Of a DNA stretch of 64,000 nt, positions 9,966 to 19,438 are shown piece by piece. The notes under the pieces were generated by a model, which was not told where the DNA came from, searched no databases, and saw only the letters and a list, made by a program, of their open reading frames with translations. Both the position numbers and the translations under genes were made by a program. Numbering within the stretch: the stretch's first letter is position 1; each line of letters begins with the position of its first letter. Source of the DNA: Nicotiana tabacum (Eukaryota > Streptophyta > Magnoliopsida > Solanales > Solanaceae); the NCBI RefSeq assembly GCF_000715075.1, contig NC_134089.1:109933157-109997156 (forward strand). The letters run 5' to 3'.

Positions 9966-10894
9966 CTGACCTACATCCTATTATCCAGGAAGTTCCTGAC
10001 AATTTACACTTGTTCTAATCGTGCCAACTTTGCAATCAAATTCGATTCCCCTTATGCATTTCAAGATTATCTTGTATTTAATCAAACCGCACTTTGCAAT
10101 TAAACCTGCTACTACTTGTCTTCCTTCTTGGAGAATTCCTTTTCCACGACTAACTTTCTGCCCCTGTTACAATCAAAGAAAATTTCGTCAGTTTAAAATG
10201 GTGGTTAGTTGATGGCATTCTTGCAGAAAAACCCTTCCCCTGCATTGCTTTATGTTGACTGGTTTCCACATACTGTCCCTGAACCACTTGACTTTCTGAC
10301 CAACTTTTAAATTTCCCGACATCCGGCGACCCAAGTGTTTTACACCCCTGCTGTTGTTTTACTTTCTGACCTTTTGTTTGAGCTTTTGTCTTTCCCACGA
10401 CATTCCGCAATCATTTGCCCGATGAAACTTCCGTTAATTCCCTGTATTCCACTTTACCTCATGTTGTTTTTGACATGCTTTGACCACGTTGTGCTTTACA
10501 ATTCCGGAAACAGGTAGTGGGCTTTGCAGTCCCTTCTGCTTGCTTTGACCAAAATCAGTACTGGAGTATCTCAGCTAGATAAAACCCTCAACAGAAAATG
10601 AAATGCGGCGATTTTTGAGTTAAGGATAAGAAGAATCCAAAACCAGATGACTGTTTAAAAAAGCGAAAGAAAAGAAACTTATCTGAGCGAAACAGCTGGT
10701 ACCCATGATCATGACATGCATTTTGGATTAATCGGCCCGATCTGTCCAAATAACCAGCTTTCAATTGCCCTACTTTGTTGCCCAGAACTTCCATCAATTG
10801 TTTGAATTACCCAGACCTTACCCTTGTTTTCCTGCGGTACCTCGAAACATTCTTCCACTCACAAACCTTTTGCCTTTTAACCATCTTCCAACTC
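9966..10894 (-). other. Element A 3' UTR, no gene seen
   Basis: Lies between the 47-bp array and the next repeat family. Short open frames occur on both strands without family resemblance. It partly matches B (43820-44550), for example 'GTGGTTAGTT.ATGGCATTCTTGC', as expected for a shared 3' UTR. Confidence 0.6.
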
Positions 10895-11035
10895 ACTTTC
10901 GCCTAAAGGTGCCCACGAGGGTTTTCACCAATAAGACTCTCTTATTTATTTTTCTCTCAGCTCCCGTCGCCTTACGGTGCCCGTGAGGGTTTTCACCGAT
11001 AAGACTCTCTCATTTTTGCTTTCGTTCTTTCTTGT
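10895..11035. repeat. ~68-bp tandem repeat, two copies
   Basis: The core GGTGCCC.CGAGGGTTTTCACC followed by AATAAGACTCTCT occurs at 10908 and 10976. B has three copies at 44556, 44625 and 44694. It is a second repeat family in the Ogre 3' UTR, conserved between the elements, with GGTG...CACC able to pair. Confidence 0.75.
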
Positions 11036-11308
11036 TTGAACCAGAGTGTCGCCACTGATACGAATTACCGTCACCTGCTTGACATGACATTTCTTAGAGA
11101 TTGATCAAAAGGTCTTTCTTTGGACTGTAATGTAGGCTTTTGGATGGGGTTAGAAAGAAATGTATAAAAGGCTCAAAACAATTCAAATGGGTTTAAATTA
11201 CAACTTTCGGAATCCAACTTTCATAACAATCACAACTTCTACCCCAGTTTCTTGCTTGGGGATTTTAGGATTTCTATTTGATATGACTGAACCTCGGAGT
11301 AAGGCTGC

Positions 11309-11341
11309 CTACGTACCCTTTCAGGATCAAGTCAAGCGTAG
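11309..11341 (-). other. Recurrent stem-loop module, copy A2
   Basis: Outer stem CTACG (11309-11313)/CGTAG (11337-11341) and a short inner stem CCT/AGG (11317-11325). It lies about 350 bases past the integrase stop, between the pol end and the 3' UTR repeats; B2 (45024-45058) matches in position. Confidence 0.5.
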
Positions 11342-11364
11342 TTCGCAGTATTTAACTTTTGTTG

Positions 11365-11515
11365 TTGTGATTTTCTTTCTTTCTTTTCTTTTTTTTTCTT
11401 TTCTTCTCTTTTTCTTTTTTTTCTTCTTTTTTCCTTTTCTTTTTTTTCTTTTCTTTTTCTCTTTTTTCTTTTCTTTCTTTTCCTTTTGTTTTCTCTTTTT
11501 TCCTTTATATTCGGC
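11365..11515. repeat. Pyrimidine (CTTTT)n low-complexity tract
   Basis: An almost pure C/T run on the plus strand, so A/G in the element RNA. Lys-rich or Phe-rich open frames across it (11160-11561, 11327-11634) are composition artefacts. B has a like tract at about 45085-45230. Confidence 0.85.
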
Positions 11516-11688
11516 ACCTGTGTTCTCTGATAGTGCCGCTGATTCCGGAAGAGGGGTATGAAAAATAAGTAAGGCTCGAAGGGGATAACAAGGGATAAGA
11601 GTGTATGGATAGCAGGACAAAATGCCTTCATCATTTCAATCTTTAAGATATGCCAGACACAAATAGATACATTTAGAAAATAAAGAAA

Positions 11689-13041
11689 TCATACATAGTA
11701 TCTCTTGACCGCATCAGAATTGATGGCCATTTCTATACATTTTCCTTCCACATCTGTTAAATACAATGCTCTGTTAGACAGCACTCTGGTTACTACAAAT
11801 GGTCCCTGCCAGTTTGGGGCAAATTTTCCTTTTGCCTCAGCCCAATGAGGCAAGATCCGCCTCAGTACTAATTGCCCAACTTCAAATTTCCTTGGACGTA
11901 CTTTCTTGTTGTATGCTCTTGCCATTCTTCGTTGGTACAGTTGGCCATGACATACTGATGCCAATCTTTTCTCGTCGATCAAACTCAACTGCTCAAGACG
12001 GCTTTTCAACCATTCATCATCATCAATCTCAGCCTCTGCAATGATTCGCAGAGATGGGATTTCCACTTCTGCGGGTATTACTGCCTCGGTACTGTATACC
12101 AAAGAGTAAGGAGTCGCCCCTACCGAGGTACGCACGGTGGTGCGATATCCCAACAATGCAAAAGGCAATTTCTCGTGCCATTGTCTAGATCCTTCAACCA
12201 TCTTCCGGAGTATTTTCTTTATGTTCTTATTGTCTGCTTCAACCGCACCATTTGCCTTGGGACGGTACAAAGTAGAGTGCCTGTGAGCAATCTTAAACTG
12301 CTCACATGTCTCCTTCATCAAATGACTATTAAGATTTGCCCTATTATCTATGATGATTACCTTTGGGATCCCAAACCGACAGATGATATTTGCATGCACG
12401 AAGTCAACTACAGCCTTCTTAGTCACAGACTTGAACGTCTTAGCTTCCACCCATTTGGTAAAATAATCTATAGCTACCAAGATAAACATGTGCCCATTTG
12501 ATGCTGCTGGATCAATTGGCCCAATAACATCCATGCCCCATGCAACAAAAGGCCATGGCGCGAACATCGTATGTAATTCTGATGGTGGATAATGGATCAA
12601 ATCTCCATGTACTTGGCATTGATGACACTTACGCACAAAACCGATACAATCTCGCTCCATCGTGAGCCAATAATAACCTGCTCGGAGAATCTTCTTTGCT
12701 AGAACATACCCACTCATATGCGGTCCACAAACTCTGGAATGCACCTCAGTCATGATAGTTGTGGCCTGCCGTGCATCTATACATCTCAACAAACCGAGAT
12801 CTGGCGTTCTTTTGTACAGCACTCCTCCACTAAGGAAAAACCCACTTGCCAATCGCCAAATTGTTCTTTTCTGGTCACCGGTGGCCTGCGTTGGGTATAC
12901 TCCCGCTCTAATGTACTCTATGATATCATGGAACCACGGCTCTCCATCGATTTCCTCTTCTATCACGTTACAGTAAGCATGCTGATCACGGACCTGAATC
13001 TGTAATGGATCAACATAAGCCTTATCTAGATGGTGCAACAT
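11689..13041 (-). CDS. Integrase of element A
   Basis: Ty3-gypsy integrase, which joins the DNA copy to the host chromosome. This 450-residue segment has the N-terminal zinc-binding pattern H101-x6-H108 ... C139-x2-C142 (CHQC) and the catalytic core D171, D232 and E268, with the canonical 35 residues between the last two (DD35E). A basic C-terminal region contains KVRPRKFEVGQLVL. The start is not a true start: the polyprotein continues in frame from the RNase H part, and a single TAA stop (a Ser codon in B) separates them at 13042. One core oddity is DNR in place of the usual DNG after D232. The catalytic triad looks intact. Confidence 0.9.
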   Translation of the reverse strand: MLHHLDKAYVDPLQIQVRDQHAYCNVIEEEIDGEPWFHDIIEYIRAGVYPTQATGDQKRTIWRLASGFFLSGGVLYKRTPDLGLLRCIDARQATTIMTEVHSRVCGPHMSGYVLAKKILRAGYYWLTMERDCIGFVRKCHQCQVHGDLIHYPPSELHTMFAPWPFVAWGMDVIGPIDPAASNGHMFILVAIDYFTKWVEAKTFKSVTKKAVVDFVHANIICRFGIPKVIIIDNRANLNSHLMKETCEQFKIAHRHSTLYRPKANGAVEADNKNIKKILRKMVEGSRQWHEKLPFALLGYRTTVRTSVGATPYSLVYSTEAVIPAEVEIPSLRIIAEAEIDDDEWLKSRLEQLSLIDEKRLASVCHGQLYQRRMARAYNKKVRPRKFEVGQLVLRRILPHWAEAKGKFAPNWQGPFVVTRVLSNRALYLTDVEGKCIEMAINSDAVKRYYV

Positions 13042-13533
13042 TTACGCCAAAGTAGCCAAAGCATCAGCAACCTCATTATGAATCCTTGGAATGTGCCTAA
13101 ACTCTATGGCCTGAAAACGCTGGCAAAGCTCATGCAGACACTGTCGATACGGTATAAGCTTCAAGTCCCGTGTTTCCCATTCCCCTTGAATCTGGTGTAC
13201 CAGTAGGTCCGAGTCACCCATGACCAAGACTTCCCGTACACCCATATCCACAGCTAATCTCAATCCCAATATACACGCCTCATATTCTGCCATGTTGTTT
13301 GTATAGTAGAAACGAAGCCGAGCTGTAACAGGGTAATGCTGACCTGTTTCCGAAATAAGTACTGCTCCTATTCCCACGCCCTTCATATTTGCAGCCCCAT
13401 CAAAGAAAAGTTTCCATCCTGACTTCTCAGCTTGTTCCAATTCATCAATGTGCATTACCTCTTCATCAGGAAAATAAGTTTTCAAAGGCTCATAATCTTC
13501 ATCAACGGGGTTCTCAGCCAAATGATCGGCCAA
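13042..13533 (-). CDS. Second (archaeal-type) RNase H of element A
   Basis: A 163-residue part of the pol polyprotein. It has WKLFFDGAANMKGVGIG with D45, NNMAEYEA with the acidic E residues at 83-85, GDSDL with D107, and a C-terminal EVADALATLA. This is the extra RNase H found between RT-RH and integrase in the Tat lineage; it degrades RNA in RNA-DNA hybrids. It is open in the same frame as the integrase and one frame away from RT, because of a net 34-base deletion near 13655 relative to B. A Gln-to-stop change lies just upstream (about 13540). Confidence 0.88.
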   Translation of the reverse strand: MADHLAENPVDEDYEPLKTYFPDEEVMHIDELEQAEKSGWKLFFDGAANMKGVGIGAVLISETGQHYPVTARLRFYYTNNMAEYEACILGLRLAVDMGVREVLVMGDSDLLVHQIQGEWETRDLKLIPYRQCLHELCQRFQAIEFRHIPRIHNEVADALATLA

Positions 13534-13643
13534 TGCCTATGCTTTCATGGTAGTCCATGTCACATATATAATGTCGAACTCTGTAAGCAAGATCTGCCAC
13601 TTTGCAGGCCTTCCTTTAGGCATAGGTTTCTGAAAAATATACT

Positions 13644-15194
13644 TCAATGGGTCCAAGCTTGTTTCAACTTCTGTGCCACCCAAGTTAGGGCGCAACATGT
13701 CCTTTCCAGATGAGTATACTTAACCTCGTAAGATGTGAACTTTTTGCTGATATAGTAGATAGCCTGCTCCTTTCTGCCCGTAACATCGTGCTGCCCCAGT
13801 ACACAGCCAAATGAACTGTCCACAACTGTCAGATATAGAATCAAAGGCCTCCCTAGTTCTGGCGGAACCAACACAGGTGGGTTTGACAAATACCCATTTA
13901 TCTTATCAAAAGCCTCCTGATATTCATCAGTCCATTTGATCGCGGCATCTTTCTTCAAAACCTTGAAAATTGGTTCACAAGTTGCCGTGAGCTGGGCAAT
14001 GAACCTGCTGATATAGTTCAATCTTCCCAACAGACTCATCACCTCGGTTTTGTTTCTTGGAGGTGGCAACTCCTGAATAGCTTTGATCTTTGACGGGTCT
14101 AATTCAATACCCCGCCGACTGACTATAAACCCCAACAACTTCCCAGATGGCACCCCGAAAGCACATTTCGCAGGGTTGAGCTTAAGATTGTACTTGCGAA
14201 GCCTTTGAAAGAATTTTCTCAAATCTCTGACATGGTCGGATTGCTGCCTAGACTTCACGATCATATCAACCACGTATACCTCGATTTCTTTATGTATCAT
14301 ATCATGGAAGATAGTTGTCATAGCCCTCATATAAGTTGCCCCAGCATTTTTCAAACCAAACGGCATGACCCGATAACAATACGTTCCCCACGGCGTGATG
14401 AATGCCGTCTTTTCTGCATCTTCCTTGTCCATTAGAATCTGATGATAACCCACATAACAATCCACAAACGAGACAATATCATGTTTGGCACAATTGTCGA
14501 TCAGTATATGGATGTTGGGCAATGGGAAATTATCTTTTGGGCTTGCCTTGTTAAGGTATCGATAATCGACGCACACCCTGGTCTTGCCATCTTTCTTTGG
14601 AACAGGCACGACATTGGCTAACCAAGTGGGATACCGTGTCACCTGAATGACTTTTGCCTCAAAATGCTTGGTAATCTCTTCTTTGATTTTCACACTTATG
14701 TCTGTTTTGAACTTTCTCAACTTCTGCTTGATAGGAAGGAGTGCTGGATCGGTGGGTAATTTATGGACCACTAAATCGGTGCTTAGACCCGACATATCAT
14801 CATATGACCATGAGAAAACATCTTTGTACTCATGCAACACTTTAATTATCTCCTCCTTGAGTTGTGGCTCCAGATGAACACTTATTTTAGTTTCCCGTAC
14901 ATTGTCTTGGTCCCCTAGATTAACCGCTTCTGTGTCATTTAGGTTAGGTTTGGGTTTTTCTTCAAAATGACTTAATTCTTTACTAATTTCCTCATAAGCT
15001 TCATCATTGTTACAATCCACCCCATCATCACACTCGATCTCTTGTATTATTACTTCTGAGCTAGATTGGCTTTTAAAACTGGGCCGAAGATTCCTCATGC
15101 ATGTCATATCATTGATATCAGCATAAAAAGAACTGTACAAAGAAAGAAAAGAAAAGAAAAATGGAAAGAGAATTAGGGACGAAGAAAATTGCAT
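13644..15194 (-). CDS. Reverse transcriptase and first RNase H of element A (damaged)
   Basis: Ty3-gypsy RT. Motifs in order: VVPVPKKDGKTRVCVDYR (about 196-212), FVDCYVGYHQI (about 243-253), MPFGLKNAGATY (277-288), then YVVDM at 307-311 where the family has YxDDM, so one catalytic Asp is Val. RNase H sequence follows (LGQHD, AIYYISKKF) but is cut short after QKLKQ by a frameshifting deletion near 13655. The ATG at 15194 is not a likely real start: the first 20 residues are translated intron, and the exon probably begins at 15132 after TTTGTACAG. Exon sequence to about residue 100 is acidic and conserved with B. Confidence 0.9.
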   Translation of the reverse strand: MQFSSSLILFPFFFSFLSLYSSFYADINDMTCMRNLRPSFKSQSSSEVIIQEIECDDGVDCNNDEAYEEISKELSHFEEKPKPNLNDTEAVNLGDQDNVRETKISVHLEPQLKEEIIKVLHEYKDVFSWSYDDMSGLSTDLVVHKLPTDPALLPIKQKLRKFKTDISVKIKEEITKHFEAKVIQVTRYPTWLANVVPVPKKDGKTRVCVDYRYLNKASPKDNFPLPNIHILIDNCAKHDIVSFVDCYVGYHQILMDKEDAEKTAFITPWGTYCYRVMPFGLKNAGATYMRAMTTIFHDMIHKEIEVYVVDMIVKSRQQSDHVRDLRKFFQRLRKYNLKLNPAKCAFGVPSGKLLGFIVSRRGIELDPSKIKAIQELPPPRNKTEVMSLLGRLNYISRFIAQLTATCEPIFKVLKKDAAIKWTDEYQEAFDKINGYLSNPPVLVPPELGRPLILYLTVVDSSFGCVLGQHDVTGRKEQAIYYISKKFTSYEVKYTHLERTCCALTWVAQKLKQAWTH

Positions 15195-15312
15195 TTCATT
15201 AAACGTAAAGACAACAAGGTTTTAACTCATCCAAACGGACGGAACATAGCAACTGGATTACAAACCCTGGAATAATCCAGGTGGCAAAAAGGAAAACAAA
15301 ACCCACTACTAC
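15133..15312 (-). other. Predicted intron between protease and RT (element A)
   Basis: Donor TC|GTAGTA at 15312 and acceptor TTTCTTTGTACAG| at 15133, the latter with a strong pyrimidine tract. Length 180 bases, phase 2. The gag-pro frame and RT frame join in register. B has an equivalent 171-base phase-2 intron (48886-49056). Ogre elements are known to splice an intron here to make gag-pro-pol. Sites are predicted, not observed. Confidence 0.65.
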
Positions 15313-16694
15313 GACTCCCTCCGAACTGGAAGAGGAGTAGCTTCCCAATTGTTGATGTTAACGTGTGGTCCGATGTATTATATGTCTGCTCCGCTTGACC
15401 CTTCTCCGGCCTCAACCATGTTTACTTCAGCGAATACTCTCTCGAACACCTTATCCAAATTCCCCTCTGCCCCAATTAACGAACCTGACATCTTCGCCAA
15501 TGACTGTTTCTTGATACCCGGCCTGACGAAGGACCTAGACAATCGAGGGATTGGTTTAGGAAGCACCCAAGCTTTCTTCTTCAATTTACGGGCCCTTCTG
15601 ATATCTGCCGCTGTTGGCTTGAACCCTAACCCGAAGGTGTCCAGATTTTTGGGCAAAGACACAGGTTGAGTAATGCCCTGAAGCTCGACCCCTAAACCTT
15701 TCCCGGGCACGAATCCGTTATTCAGCATTTCCGACACTACCATGACGGTCGCAGCTGGCATCCTGGGACATGGCATGCTTTTACCTTCGGGCACCCTACT
15801 CACTGGAACTGTGTCAAAGACCTGATAAACCCATGGCCCCCTATCATCTTCAGTCTCTATAAAGGGTACAAGGGCATCATTCCTGGCGCATGAGGGATCT
15901 TCCCCATGTAACACAATTTCTTGTCTGTCCCACTCGAATTTGACCATTTGGTGCAGCGTGGAGGGCACGGCTTTGGCCGCATGAATCCATGGTCGACCCA
16001 GCAACAGATTATAGGACACTGCAGCATCCAACACCTGAAATTCCATTGTGAACTCGACTGGGCCAATAGTCAACTCGAGTACAATGTCCCCTACCGTGTT
16101 TGTTCCTCCTCCGTCGAACCCTCGAACACAAATGCTATTTTTACGGATTCTATCCTCATCAATCTTTAACTTGTTCAATATGGATAACGTGCAAATATTA
16201 GCGCTTGACCCGTTATCGATTAGTGCCCGAGTAACCATTGACCCTTCACATTTGACCGTCAAATAGAGAGCCTTGTTGTGTTCTGTGCCTTCCATAGGCA
16301 ATTCATCATAAAAAAATGCTACCCTGTTCACTTCAAAGATCTTGCTGGCAATTTTCTCTAAGTGGTTCATTGAAATTTTGTCAGGCACATGAGCCTCATT
16401 CAATATCTTCATTAAAGCTCGGCAATGCTCATCAGAGTGAATTAATAATGACAACAACGAGATCTGGGCCGGTATTTTCCTTAGTTGTTCAACAATGGAA
16501 TAATCTTGTACTTTCATCTTTTTCAAAAACTCTTCTGCCTCCTCCTCCGTTACAACTTTTTTGACTGGCACCGGATTGTCTTTTGCGCCCTTAGCCTTTC
16601 TCAACTCTTCGGGAACGAAACAACACCCCGACCGGGTCAGTCCCTGTGCTTCACAACTCTCTTCCTCAATTTCCTTTCCTTTGTACGTCACCAC
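15313..16694 (-). CDS. Aspartic protease with G-patch-like tail, element A
   Basis: Retropepsin part of gag-pro. Residues 143-175 of the 15378-16694 frame hold ALYLTVKCEG...ALIDNGSSANIC, with catalytic D160-N-G; LLGRPWIH at 231-238 is the usual second protease motif. After the protease, residues about 320-362 (NGFVPGKGLGVELQG...GLGF) look like a G-patch, a glycine-rich RNA-binding motif also known after some retroviral proteases. The frame has a TAA at 15378-15380 (Gln in B), then stays open to the predicted donor at 15313. It is the same frame as the gag pieces upstream; a TGA (a Trp codon in B) at about 16707 separates them. Confidence 0.82.
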
Positions 16695-16709
16695 TACCTT
16701 GTCATATCT

Positions 16710-17264
16710 TCAGGGTACGGCTTTGCTATCAACCATGGGTAACTGGACTACCGATTTTATGACAACCGGTTCTACATAGGCTCCCTTCACAACCACCACG
16801 GGCGTGGATACTGACCTTGGTACCACTATCTTGACTGACTCCTGGTTTTTCTCGGCCACAGACGGTCCCTTTCCCATTACTAACACTGGCTTGTCTTTTA
16901 TCGCTTTTAACTGAACCACCGGCCTTGCACTCGCTGTCTTTTCTTTGGCTTCCGTAGAACGAATCACCATAACCACCTGCGAAGGTTTCTTAGGATCTGC
17001 CCCCTTATGTATCAGTTCGATCATGTTGGCCTCATAATGCGTTGGTAACGGATTTTGATTGATGTTCGGGGCCTCTGGAGCCTGTACCTCAATACGACGA
17101 TTATCAATGAGCTCTTGTATTGCGTTTTTCAACTTCCAACATTTTTCAGTATCATACCCCGGCATCCCTGAGCAATACTCACAGCTAACAGAGTGGTCCA
17201 GGTTTCTGGGAAGAGGATTCAGTGTTTTGGATTCAACTGGGGTCAGCATCCCCAACTGTTTCAA
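16710..17264 (-). CDS. Gag C-terminus with zinc-knuckle-like motif, element A
   Basis: In frame with the gag core upstream and protease downstream, separated only by stops. Residues 28-42 read CEYCSGMPGYDTEKC, a C-x2-C-x5-Y-x4-C pattern; B has His at the Tyr position (CX2CX5HX4C). A thus appears to have lost the zinc-binding His. The rest is a Lys/Val/Pro-rich linker leading to protease. The zinc knuckle of Gag binds the genomic RNA for packaging. Confidence 0.75.
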   Translation of the reverse strand: MKQLGMLTPVESKTLNPLPRNLDHSVSCEYCSGMPGYDTEKCWKLKNAIQELIDNRRIEVQAPEAPNINQNPLPTHYEANMIELIHKGADPKKPSQVVMVIRSTEAKEKTASARPVVQLKAIKDKPVLVMGKGPSVAEKNQESVKIVVPRSVSTPVVVVKGAYVEPVVIKSVVQLPMVDSKAVP

Positions 17265-17342
17265 TCTGTGGAAGAGAGCAGTGTAATATTCTCCCAGCGG
17301 AGTAAGTGTTTTTCTGTTTGTAGCCTTCTCATTTCTAAAAGC

Positions 17343-18221
17343 TTAGTTTTGGCGGAAGTTGGTTCCTGGTCTGTTAGCCCTGGTAGGTGGATAGGTGTTT
17401 TGTGGGTGTGGCTGTGTATTTTGGGGACTTGGTGTACGCCATTGTGAATGCACTGGGGGCTGAGTATAGGTCTGGGCATGGTGGATAGAAAAGTGTGGTT
17501 CTGGTGGTGGATAATAGTGTTGCGGTGGGCCATATGGGGTATATTGGTAATTTAGGTGGTGGGGTCTGGGTTGGTTGTAGTAGAGTGGAGGGTTATTGTG
17601 CCTGGACCAAGCATTAGCTTCAACTGTAGCAACTTCTTCTTTCTTCTTCTTCCCCAGCACACCACCAGTACCGCTTTGGATGGCCTGGGTGGTTGCTTTC
17701 AACGCCGAGTAGCTCAAGATCTTGTTAGATTTCAACCCTTCTTCAATCATGGCTCCCATCTTTACCACTTCATTAAACGACTTTCCGACAGATGTCACTA
17801 GATGACCAAAATAGGTAGGTTCCAATGTTTGCAAGAAGTAATCTACCATCTCACTCTCCCTAATGAGAGGATCAACCCTTGCAGTTTGTTCCCTCCAGCG
17901 GAAACCAAACTCTCTAAAACTTTCCCCAGGCTTCTTTTCTAGTTTCAACAATGACAAACGATCAGGGACTATCTCGAGGTTATATTGAAAATGGCCAATG
18001 AATGCCTGGGCCAAATCATCCCATGTATACCATCGGCCGGGGTCTTGCCTCGTGTACCATTCTAGTGCTGACCCGCTCAGGCTTTGCCCAAAATATGCTA
18101 TCAACAACTCATCCTTTCCCCCGGCACCTCTCATTTTGCTACAGAAACCACGCAGATTGGCTACTGGGTCACCGTGCCCCTCATACAAGTCAAACTTCGG
18201 CATTTTAAACCCCGTAGGCAA
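17343..18221 (-). CDS. Gag core (capsid region), element A
   Basis: Plant retrotransposon Gag domain, which builds the virus-like particle. Recognisable segments are FKMPKFDLYEGHGDP, LEWYTRQ, WDDLAQAFIGHFQYN, FREFGFRWREQ and VDYFLQTLEPTYFGHL in the first 170 residues, then a Pro/Gln/Tyr-rich linker. The first Met is inside the polyprotein: a stop (Gln in B) lies just upstream at 18222, and a frameshift near 18390 separates the N-terminal part. It ends at a TAA (17343), beyond which the frame continues. Confidence 0.88.
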   Translation of the reverse strand: MPTGFKMPKFDLYEGHGDPVANLRGFCSKMRGAGGKDELLIAYFGQSLSGSALEWYTRQDPGRWYTWDDLAQAFIGHFQYNLEIVPDRLSLLKLEKKPGESFREFGFRWREQTARVDPLIRESEMVDYFLQTLEPTYFGHLVTSVGKSFNEVVKMGAMIEEGLKSNKILSYSALKATTQAIQSGTGGVLGKKKKEEVATVEANAWSRHNNPPLYYNQPRPHHLNYQYTPYGPPQHYYPPPEPHFSIHHAQTYTQPPVHSQWRTPSPQNTQPHPQNTYPPTRANRPGTNFRQN

Positions 18222-18325
18222 CTATACATCAGGAAAAGGGCACAAATCTTTGTATGCGACGCTAACTTGGTTTCCTAAACCACGCATGTTCCTGAAGGAT
18301 TGCTCCAGGCTTTTGACTTTAGGAA

Positions 18326-18850
18326 TCACCTCCTCTTGTTCTGCATTCTTAACCGGTTTCTCAACTTCTTCTGGGATTTGAAAGTGGGTTCGGGAGGGTA
18401 ATATTGGGTGTCGTGAGCTTGGAATAGCGGCTCACTGGATGATCTATATAGTGGAGCTGGGGGAGGTGCCACAAAGACGGGAACCATGGGTGGTGGAGGG
18501 TTCTGTTTAGAGGGTGGAGCTGGGGGAGCGTATGACGTGGTACCATAACCCTGGGCCTGATAAGGGAAAGCTGAAGATGCGTGGGGAGTGGTAGGCTCCT
18601 GAGCTTGAGCCAGGGGTGGGATGTAAGATGGGTTGGCAGGATATAGTGGTGTCGGGTGTCCCTGCGACCATGCCCGATGCATTTCATCCATTTGTGCTTT
18701 TAATTTCCTCATCTCCTCTTTCATAGCACCCACATCTGTTACCTCAACCTCATTCGAGGGGTCTACGATGCTGATTTCCGAATCCTGCCCTGTCATTTTT
18801 ACTTGATCTTTCGACCGGGTGTTGTATGGATGAGTTGCCAGAATCGCCAA
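18326..18850 (-). CDS. Gag N-terminus, element A
   Basis: Begins MAILATHPYNTRSK, probably the true Gag start. The region includes an acidic stretch, a predicted helix MKEEMRKLKAQMDEMHRAW, then a Pro-rich linker (PPAPPSKQNPPPP). B has a homologous N-terminus (52316-52543) with the helix MKEGMLKLKQQI. Around 18390 the frame shifts by one base; the correct continuation resembles B's EKPVKN.EQEE. An overlapping frame at 18361-18687 is a shadow. Confidence 0.75.
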   Translation of the reverse strand: MAILATHPYNTRSKDQVKMTGQDSEISIVDPSNEVEVTDVGAMKEEMRKLKAQMDEMHRAWSQGHPTPLYPANPSYIPPLAQAQEPTTPHASSAFPYQAQGYGTTSYAPPAPPSKQNPPPPMVPVFVAPPPAPLYRSSSEPLFQAHDTQYYPPEPTFKSQKKLRNRLRMQNKRR

Positions 18851-19438
18851 TCAACTAACCACCTGCCTGGGCTCACACATTTAGACAACCACTTTGTTAG
18901 CGACTAGGTCTTAACAGATTTAACAACCACACGTTGACATGAATGCACTTATACAGTTATTCCTTTCTATTATGCGTTTGCTCGATTGCATGCGTCATCC
19001 CGGCATTTCATTCCTTGTTTTGTTTTTTTTCTTCACCTTATCCCTCTCTTGTGCTTTTTCTTTTCTCTCTCTTGTTTTTCCGCTCTTTTCTTTCTTTCTC
19101 TTTTCCTTGGTTTTCTTTATATTTACCTTTTCATTCTTTTTGTTTTTCTTTTGGTTATGGTCGAATCCTATAGAGATTTCCTACGTATCGTGACCCCGCA
19201 CGAATCAGACCAAGCGTAGTTCGTGAAGATAAATGTAAAATAAGGGTGGAAATAAAATGCCCAACTTTCATTAATAAACAGACTTCTTACAAACTCGACA
19301 TCTTTTGTTTTGGAAAGAACCTAACAAACACAATCTGAAAGCAAACCAAAAACTTTAAGCCTGCAAACATACTCAATCCAGAAAGATAACGGACGTACAA
19401 AAGACTGACTCGAAATGGTAGACACTCACAGACACGGA
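18851..19438 (-). other. ORF1-gag spacer of element A
   Basis: No gene. It holds a pyrimidine-rich tract on the plus strand (about 19020-19150) and stem-loop module A3. The Phe/Leu-rich frames 18939-19219 are low-complexity artefacts. Confidence 0.7.
19181..19219 (-). other. Recurrent stem-loop module, copy A3
   Basis: Outer stem CTACG (19181-19185)/CGTAG (19215-19219) and inner stem TCGTG (19188-19192)/CACGA (19199-19203). B3 in the same spacer has TCATG/CATGA, a compensatory pair change. A flanking CGAA/TTCG pair may extend the outer stem. Confidence 0.65.

Noticed and set aside
11160..11634. Phe-rich and Lys-rich open frames
   Set aside because: Translation of a pyrimidine/purine low-complexity tract.
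15349..15669. Plus-strand ORFs opposite gag-pol (also 48337-48723, 49138-49482 and others)
   Set aside because: Shadows of strongly conserved minus-strand coding sequence.
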